Source: Cruorifilaria tuberocauda (lineage: Eukaryota; Nematoda; Chromadorea; Rhabditida; Onchocercidae). Taken from it: a DNA stretch of 64,000 nt. Below the pieces are notes generated by a model. It saw only the letters and a list, made by a program, of their open reading frames with translations, was not told where the DNA came from and did not search any database. Both the position numbers and the translations under genes were made by a program. Every line of letters begins with the position of its first letter. The stretch's first letter is position 1. The stretch spans positions 1 through 64,000 of the forward strand of contig JABVXU010000317.1 of assembly GCA_013365365.1 (NCBI GenBank). The letters run 5' to 3'. Of the stretch, positions 56,331-64,000 are shown piece by piece.

Positions 56331-56461
56331 TCATTATCATTATCATTTATCATAATTCATTATCATTATCATTTATCATAATTCATTATCATTATCATTT
56401 ATCATAATTCATTATCATTATCATTTATCATTAATTCATTATCATTATCGTTTATCACTAA
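56331..56461. repeat. 26-bp minisatellite, five copies
   Basis: The unit tcattatcattatcatttatcataat (26 bp) occurs three times exactly. A fourth copy has one extra T and a fifth has two or three changes. The unit is itself made of tcatta/tcattta words. Copies are adjacent with no spacers, so this is a tandem array and not CRISPR. Confidence 0.92.
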
Positions 56462-58028
56462 TTTCCGAAATATTTGTATTATTATTATTATTATTACTAA
56501 AATTGACAGCGAATATTTCAAATTACAAAGCGATAATTTCCAAGTCTGCTTGCTCAAAGTACTGTAAAGTTGCAAATTACTCTACAATAATAGTTGCTAT
56601 CAGTATTTATCGATAATTCTGGTTTCTATCCAAAATACCATCATCACTATTTCATGATAATTAAAGTTTTAAAGTTAAAAAAAAAGATTTTGCAAATCTC
56701 AAATACAATTTAAATATTTAAAATTTTTAATTATAATTTCCATTTGCTATCATCCATAATGGATGGTTTACTTCTTTTTTTTCATTAAAGATTCTCAAGT
56801 AGATCTAGCAGAAGGATATGAACAAGTTTTATCAATGAAACAAGTTTGGTAACAATTATAGTAATACATTTCTGTCGTCAAATCAACAAAATTCCTTACA
56901 CTTAACAAAAAGGAATGAAATGTTATATTACTTGGCATTTTTAAATTTATCAAATTTGGGTTTACCTGAAATTTATCTGAGTAAAAACAATTTCTTTCCT
57001 TGTGGTAATTCTTTCACGTTTACTTTTTTATTTTGTACTTAACTGTAAAGTATGATTGTTATAGATGGTTCTCACTGTCAACTCATTTAAAAACAACGAA
57101 AAAATTGGTAATCTTTTTTTCCTTCAATTTTTGACACTTTACCCTTTTGCTTCCGTTGTTTAATGGTTTTGTAAGATTTTAACAAAAAAAGCTTGAGATA
57201 GTTTAATAAATAAAGTAATTATAGATTAGTATAATTAGCAAATACAAGATAATCTTGTTAATTATTAATAATATAATCAGGATAAATATAAATAATATGA
57301 TTTGATAATTATAAATAATATAATTAATATAAATATAAATAAACAATATAATAATATAATCAACTTCCAAATTTTATTTGTTACTTTTCTTGAAAGTAAG
57401 TAATATTTACTGAAAATGTTGCATTAGTAGCTTTCGATTAATTAAATATTACATTAGCAACTTATCATTAACTTATTTAATTAATAATAAATTTGTTGAG
57501 AGCGCAAAAGTATTCCTTTCATTTAATTCATTTTTAAAAACTATCGAAAATTAATAAATTTATGAAATTATTACCGAAAAGTGTGGCAAAAATAATTTTT
57601 GGCTATCAAATATTGTAATTTTCCCGACTAATGCATTACTTTCATTATTTTATTATTAATTGAAAAATGATTTAAGTAATATTTTAAATTTAATTTTTTA
57701 CTTTTAATCCTTAAAAGATAGTAATTGATCATACAATAGAATGATATTAATTAATTAAGAAGTTGTGTTGTCATTATAATTCTGGTTCTAATTCCAATCT
57801 TCCCAATGTAATTCTGGTTTTCATTTTTTTTCTGATTACTTTAAGTTGTCTAATTCATACTGCAAATAACCCAAGAAAAAATGTATGAGTCAGTTATTAT
57901 CTTTCAATGTGATAAAGTAAAAAATTAAATTTGGAAAATAGGGAATTTTGCAAAATTATAATTCTAATCATAATTTCAGTTATAATTTTATTTATTTTTC
58001 AAAATGATAATTTGATAAATTTGAGTAG

Positions 58029-60708
58029 TATTGGTTACCGGTGCCTCAGGCTATATAGCATTGCACTGTGTCCAACAACTTCTAGAAAATGGTTATACAG
58101 TAAGAGGAACGGTACGAAATTTACAAAATTCATCAAAAGTTAGTTAATTTGTATTTCTTTGCTCCCTTATTAAACAAACTTTAAAAAAAAGTGTAAAATG
58201 TGAAATTGAAAATTCAATAATTCCTGTAAATTTGCGTAGCTTACTTATCATGTTTAACTTCAAACACGTGACTATTCATTGGACTCGTTGGAAAATAAAT
58301 AAAATGAAAAATTTGCTTCAATGACAGTTAGCTAAGGGTCACTTTTGTAGAACACGTATATATACGTATATGTTCGTAGCGTATACATACATAACATACG
58401 TACTTGGCGTTAACTTTAGAGTTAACGGTTGATTTCAAAAAAATTCAAATGCTAAATGATAAGGAATAAAGATGGAAGTTAAGTTTTTTGCATTATTACA
58501 GGTTAGTCCACTACGTGATTTGAGGTACAGCTCGGAACGGTTGGAATTGGTGGAAGCTGATCTAGAATGTCCAGATCATTGGCCTAGGTGATGAGACTTC
58601 CGTCAAATATTTTGTACAGTTTATCAGTGATCTAATATACTTGTATGGATGATAAATACATGAATATTCATGCATGAAAAATTATTCATCAACTTTTTCT
58701 ACTTCATTTCAAAATTTTAGAGCGGTTGAAGGTTGCACGTATATCATGCATATCGCATCACCTTGGCCTATTGTAGCTGATGAAACGATCATAAAAATAG
58801 CCAAGGATGGTACTTTAAATGTACTGAAAGCTGCTGCAAAATGTGGTACCATCCGGAAAATTGTATTGACAAGCAGTACAGCTGCTATAAGCGGTAATAT
58901 TTCCGGCAAAAATAAAAATAATTTAAAATATGATATATTAATGGAATATAAATACTTTGCTACTTGAATTAAATTCAACTATTATCATATTTATCATTGT
59001 CATTATCCATTATCATATTATCACCATATCATATCATATCATATTGTTAACGTTTTGGATTTTTCAAAAATTTGCTCGCATATTGATGATAATTTTGCTG
59101 TTGAATAGATGGCCACAGAAATGATGCTCGAGTTTTTGATGAAAATTGTTGGGGAAATTTGGATAGTAACCGAATGGAAAATTATAGTCGCTCGAAAATC
59201 ATTGCTGAAAAAGCTGCATGGGATTTCTGGAAGGCATTACCAGGTTATTTAATTTGGTTTATTAAATTCAAGCTAATTTCTCAATTTTTATTTGGTAATT
59301 CTGGAGAAAGTTATCAGCTTATCATTTCTCATCATTTTTTTGCAGTCGGTTTTGATTTAACAAATTCTTTTTCCCATAATTAATTAATTGTTATTTATTT
59401 TTGTTCGATTTTTCATTTCTCCTTTTGTATATCAGAAGAATCACGATTCCAATTGACCGTACTCAATCCATCATTTGTTATTGGCCCAGTACTTTCAGAT
59501 CAGAGACATGGAAGTGCCAAAGTTTGTCGATTATTTTATACCTTTTGATTTTGTTTCCTTTTTTAAATTCTCATCATTTTTATTAAATTATTTATAATAT
59601 CGATAATTTTGTGCACTATGTAGAAGTTTCAAATATATTTGAAATATTTAAGTTATTTAGTATCAAATCTGAAAATTGAACGTTCTGTAAAATTTTGCAG
59701 ATAATTAGACGAATGATGGATTATCGTACTTTTCCGGCAGCTCCAAAAGTTTCACTTGGCATGGTTGACGTGCGTGATGTTGCGCGAGCACACATACGAG
59801 CAATGGAATGCGCAAATTGTAACGGTGAACGAATTCTGATTACTGCTACACCATCAGTTTGGTTTTCGCAATTAACTAACTGGCTTAATGAGGAATTCAA
59901 GAGTCAAGGTAAGTCAAGAATTTAGTTAAGCCTTTTTTAAGCGTCCAAATAATCGCTTAAATACATTAAGAATAAATAATCTAGCTCTCATTTCATATCA
60001 TAATTAAAAATTTTTAACTTCAAAGTAATATTTTCAGTGATAATTTTCTTGGCAATAAAATTTCAGGTTTTCTAATTTCACGTGTGACAACGCCAAATTG
60101 GTTAGCAAAATTATATGCTAAGGTAACATGTGATCCACATTTTGAGGCGGTGAAATATCGTTTAGGACCAAAATTACGTTTTGATAATACAAAGGTAAAA
60201 ATTAAAAATCACAACTATGATCTTTTGATACATTGGAATCCTAACTGAAAGTGAAATTAATTTCTTAATAATTGGAAACTTTTTAATTATTTAAATGCAA
60301 TAAATTAGAAAATATGAAAATTAAAACAAAAAAAACATTTCAAATTTGAGAGAAACTTTTCAAACAATGCTTAATTGATTTTTCACTTTTTTCTTTCAGA
60401 GAAATAATTTTATCAGAAATATTTTCACATTTCAGGTATAGGAATGATAATTTTAGCAATGTTGAGAAGTGTTAAGTTTTCAATTATCTCTTCTTCAGTC
60501 ACAGCAACTGCTTCAAATGGAATATATACCAATCAAGAAATCAGTAATTGATATGGTTTACAGTATGCTCGATTACGGTATCATTGTTAGAAGGAAAAAT
60601 CTGGAAAAAACGAGAAATGGTGATTGTAAAATTGCTGTTTACACAAATATTGACAGCAATGAAACAAACAAAAAATTTACTGGAAAACAGGAGAAAAAAG
60701 CCTATTAA
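58029..60708 (+). CDS. Extended SDR, dihydroflavonol-4-reductase-like NAD(P)-dependent oxidoreductase (first exon not found)
   Basis: This is a cytosolic-type Rossmann-fold reductase; the substrate cannot be told from sequence. Eight exons join in phase: 58029-58138, 58502-58587, 58721-58893, 59109-59243, 59436-59521, 59701-59908, 60067-60194 and 60499-60708 (TAA). They give 377 visible residues. The nucleotide-binding motif VTGASGYIA opens the visible part. LTSSTAAI supplies the catalytic Ser, and YSRSK (about residues 148-152) the catalytic Tyr and Lys. VLNPSFVIGP, MVDVRDVARAHI and DNTKSQQLLQMEY follow in family order. The beta-strand start is at the very exon edge, so a short upstream exon with the ATG is missing from my model. 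About 45 residues past VYSMLDYGII form a Lys/Asn-rich extension beyond the usual family end. Close AATAAA signals occur at 60711 and 60823. Confidence 0.87.
58346..58402. repeat. ACGTATA-rich inverted repeats in SDR intron 1
   Basis: The self-complementary acgtatatatacgt is followed by further cgta/tacg words up to 58402, inside the intron 58139-58501. The cluster could fold into small cruciforms. CpG-containing palindromes are otherwise rare in this window. Confidence 0.55.
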
Positions 60709-63700
60709 TTAATAAAATAAATGTATTAATTGCTTGCTAAAATTAGAAAGTAAAGAAAAAAAGAATGAATTCACTCTTATATATTATATAATCAAGTTTA
60801 ATTTTATGCTAACTTTGTACTAAATAAACTTTGAATATATTTAAAGTAAGATTATAACTTGAATAATGCAACTAGCTCTTGGATATATCAAATAAGCTAA
60901 GAATAATAAGCTAACAGCTAATGATAACTGAAACCATAAGTATAAATGAAATCACTATTAGATTAAGGATATCTATTAGTATAAAAATATCTAAACTGAC
61001 CATTGATATTAAGATATGAAATGCGATACATAACTTTTTTGTCATTTTATAAAATTTAAATTTTATTCCCTATTTTACATTTCCATATATCACTTTTCAA
61101 TTTTCAATTAGAAAGCTTAGATGAATTCTTAGGAATAGAATTAGTCTAAATTAAGGAATGAAATTGTATTTTTAAAACTCTTTTTAAAATGCATGATTAA
61201 GAATACAGTATGATGCCATGTAATTGATTTGTTTGAAATCATAATTTATTTGTGATAGCAAAATCTTTAATTTATCATCAATGATTGAATCAAAATAAAA
61301 AAAGGGGATTCTTCAGGTGTCTATCGGTAATTATCACAATAAAAAAGTTTACTATCAATTTCAATTAAGCTAACTTGCAATTAATTCACTTTAATTGACT
61401 AGAATATTATTTATCATTTATTAATTAATTTTTCAATGAAGAATACACAATTACGTCAGAAGTAATTTAGTTTTGAAATAATCAGAAAAAAAAAGCTTCT
61501 GCCAATTTATTTTTGTTTAAATTACTGTCTAAAATTTAGGTAAGCTTCATTTTCTTGCTATTTGAATTTGCAAATTTAGAATGCTAATTGTTAATGCATG
61601 CTTCTTGCAAAAAAAAGTTATTAAACATTTATTAATGTAATGCATTTGTCATTCCACACGACTATTTGTGACAGAAAAATAATTCGAATTTTTTTTCTGA
61701 TTCCACCTGTACCAACATCAATAAAAACAATTGCTTTAACAACAACGATAATAAAACGGCAACAATAGTAAGCATTGCTATAACAATAAAAGCAACAATA
61801 ACAATTATTTTAGTTACTTTAGTTACTGATTGTTTCTATCGTTACTGTTTTCAAATTAATTAGTAAAGTAAAACTGTACTTTCTTTCAGTTCAATTTTTA
61901 ATGTATAAATGAGACTATAGGTCTAAACAGGTTCTTATCGATTGGTTAGAAATAATCAGGAAAATAAATACAGTTCCATTACTTCTGTATGTGATTCTAT
62001 TCAATACAGAAAAAGCGAGTAAGAATGATTTCTTTTTTTCAAATTTTGATTTTATGGATTTTTTTATTTGCCTAATAGTATTTACCAATTTTTCATTGTT
62101 ATCCTTCTTACTTTAATGGTTCTAAAAAAAATTTCAGTCTTTTTTCTTTACTGAATTCGAGAAATTTTATTTGTTAAGCTTTTTTCTTTAATCTATCAAA
62201 AAATTTAATTTAATTATTTCTATAATAATTAATTAGCAATTAATTACTTTAATTACAACTTTTTAACAAAATAATTTAGTGAAGTTTTATAATCGAAGAA
62301 GTAGAATTTTGCATTTTCATTTATATACAAATACATATTGACAGGTATGTGATATATGATAATCATTCTGATTCCTAAATCTTATCGAAGGACATTTTAC
62401 ATAAGAGAAGGGTAGGAGGTATATCATTTCAGGTGTAGGTATAAGAATTACTTAAAAACAATTCTATCATTTCATTTTTAGCTATGCATAATCGATTCCT
62501 TCGTCTTATTCAGGAATGATAGATTCCTTCACCTTAGTCATTAATACTTGCTAATTAATTTAGCTATGAAAAAGAGAATTTCAACGATAGTTATTTATCA
62601 TTCGTCAAAATATGCCGTTACTTTCATGGTTAACATTTGATATAATATCATGCGATAGAGAGGTATTGATATGAGTATATAATCACCATGAATGAATTAA
62701 CCTTAGATAACAATCATCAAAACTTTCATGCTATCAAGAAATAACAAGGTTTTTTGTCACAGAAATAAATGATCGATACCTCTAAGTGGAAAATGACGAG
62801 AGCAATTTCAGTAATCAATCAATCGTAAATGATCGATAATTCCATTTTAGGCATGAAAGATCATATTTAAATTGAGGAAAGAAGAATGAATGAATGCTTG
62901 GAGGTGTCATTGTTGTACAAACATGTATTGTTGAGTGCTGTGATCGCAGAATGATAACAGAATTCGACTCAAAGTGTAACATTCAATTGACTGTATTTTA
63001 GTATTTAAATTTTATTCCTGTTAACATTTCCCTTCTCTTTTTCTTTTTCTGTCATTTTAGTCTCACTTTGATTAGTTACTATTTTGCTGATAAACAATGA
63101 AATTAGCATATTGAATAGAGTTAACGCGTTATGAAATAGGTAAAAGTAATCTGAAATAGATAGTGTCGTATGGAATTAATTAATTTGTTCAAAAATGAAC
63201 TAACTATCGTAAATGATCGATAATTGCATTTTAGCATGAAAGGTGTGTCCAATAATTTACTAATTAATTACTTCTAGAAAAATTGAGAAAAATTAATATT
63301 TCAAGTTAATCCGATTGCAAATACTTTGTATTGAAATTTTCAATATCAAGTTTAATTTTATTTTTTTCAAGTTAGAAATATCCAAGTTGATGAAATCATT
63401 TTACACAAGATGAGGAATCGAAATTTAACTTTCATTAATTGTAACTTTGAATTAAGCGCTTATTGACCTTATTCTTCCCTCATCACCTTGACTTTTACAG
63501 GTGGATAAGCTGGAAGAGTGAAATATTAATCCGTTTAAGGAGATGTTTTGCTATGCTAAATTAAATTCTTCTCAATTTTAATGATCAGATTATATTTGCA
63601 TGAATGCTTAATACGCGAAGTTAATAATTCAGTCTGATTGTTCTTTTTTCTTAAGCATCAATTATAAACCTCTACGAATTTATCTTGATTAATTTTTAAT

Positions 63701-64000
63701 TTTTTCTCATAATTAATTGAGTAATCATTAATTATTACTGTAAATTATCATGATCAATTAATACTCTGATCATTCGCTATTTTTTTCTTCGATTTACTCT
63801 CATCAATCATTACTCCTAATATAACTTTGTAAAAAAGAAAGAAATGGATTATAATTTGAAATAACGAAATTTGTACTTATTTTTTCATAGTTTTTTTTTT
63901 GATTATTAAAATTTATTACTATTACTTTATCTCTTCCTTCTCTATTCAATTATTTGTCTTTCTTTTCAATGAAATTTTTCAATCATAAATATTTTGCTTT
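60709..64000. other. Gene-poor right end
   Basis: The SDR 3' UTR is followed by about 3 kb of AT-rich sequence without recognisable exons. It contains an AAC/AAT-rich patch near 61.73-61.81 kb and a two-copy 38-bp repeat at 62.8 and 63.2 kb. Confidence 0.5.
62822..63242. repeat. Dispersed direct repeat of about 38 bp, two copies
   Basis: The word beginning atcgtaaatgatcgataatt and ending cattttaggcatgaaag occurs at 62822-62859. It recurs at 63206-63242 with one substitution and one missing G. The flanks are unrelated. A shorter echo, aaatgatcgata, is at about 62767. Confidence 0.8.

Larger units (their letters stand above)
50054..58028. other. 8-kb gene-poor region
   Basis: No exon chain is recognisable on either strand. 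The region holds an ATT-rich array at 52.9-53.1 kb, a 26-bp minisatellite at 56.33 kb and AT-only stretches near 57.25-57.36 kb. The open frames present, such as those near 51.5 and 53.3 kb, are short, biased and lack flanking splice context. The missing first exon of the SDR gene probably lies in its right part. Confidence 0.55.

Noticed and set aside
56331..56461. CRISPR-like repeat array
   Set aside because: Copies are adjacent with no spacers, in a eukaryotic intergenic region; it is a minisatellite.

Overview
The window looks like nuclear DNA of a nematode, most likely a filarial (clade III) species. It is strongly A+T-rich. Its genes are split into many small exons by short to medium introns with TTTCAG-type acceptors, and several start codons sit 0-12 nt behind an acceptor, as expected of spliced-leader trans-splicing. 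The species placement is inference; I found no species-specific marker. Gene models were built by joining exons by hand from splice signals, reading phase and recalled family similarity. No alignment was run.

Layout, left to right. 183-2375 (+): 3' half of the mitochondrial ADP-forming succinyl-CoA ligase beta subunit (SUCLA2). 4271-8975 (+): complete M17 leucyl aminopeptidase, LAP-1 type, 501 aa. 11050-16774 (-): an anosmin-1/KAL-1-like surface protein with a short Cys-box, three FnIII domains and a C-terminal membrane segment. 16.8-29.5 kb: a gene-poor stretch with simple-sequence arrays. 29500-31268 (-): a small 111-aa gene of unrecognised family. 32759-35168 (-): a ZDHHC24-like palmitoyltransferase. 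36330-41846 (+): the kinetochore protein NDC80/HEC1, 637 aa. 42470-43451 (-): an MTRES1-like mitochondrial S4-type RNA-binding protein. 44618-50053 (+): Integrator subunit 9. 50.1-58.0 kb: gene-poor. 58029-60708 (+): a dihydroflavonol-4-reductase-like extended SDR lacking a visible first exon. 60.7-64 kb: gene-poor.

The genes are housekeeping or developmental and do not form one pathway. Two pairs are head-to-head with about 1.2 kb between start codons (ZDHHC24-like/NDC80 and MTRES1-like/INTS9), so promoters may be shared. NDC80 and the MTRES1-like gene converge tail-to-tail.

I found no bacterial insert, CRISPR array, intact transposon, rRNA or tRNA. I do not see a convincing undescribed system. 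The observations most worth checking are a decayed exon duplication and missing WAP domain in the anosmin-like gene, GC-AG introns, a 42-bp element present both in NDC80 intron 1 and 8.7 kb away, and the unassigned 111-aa gene.
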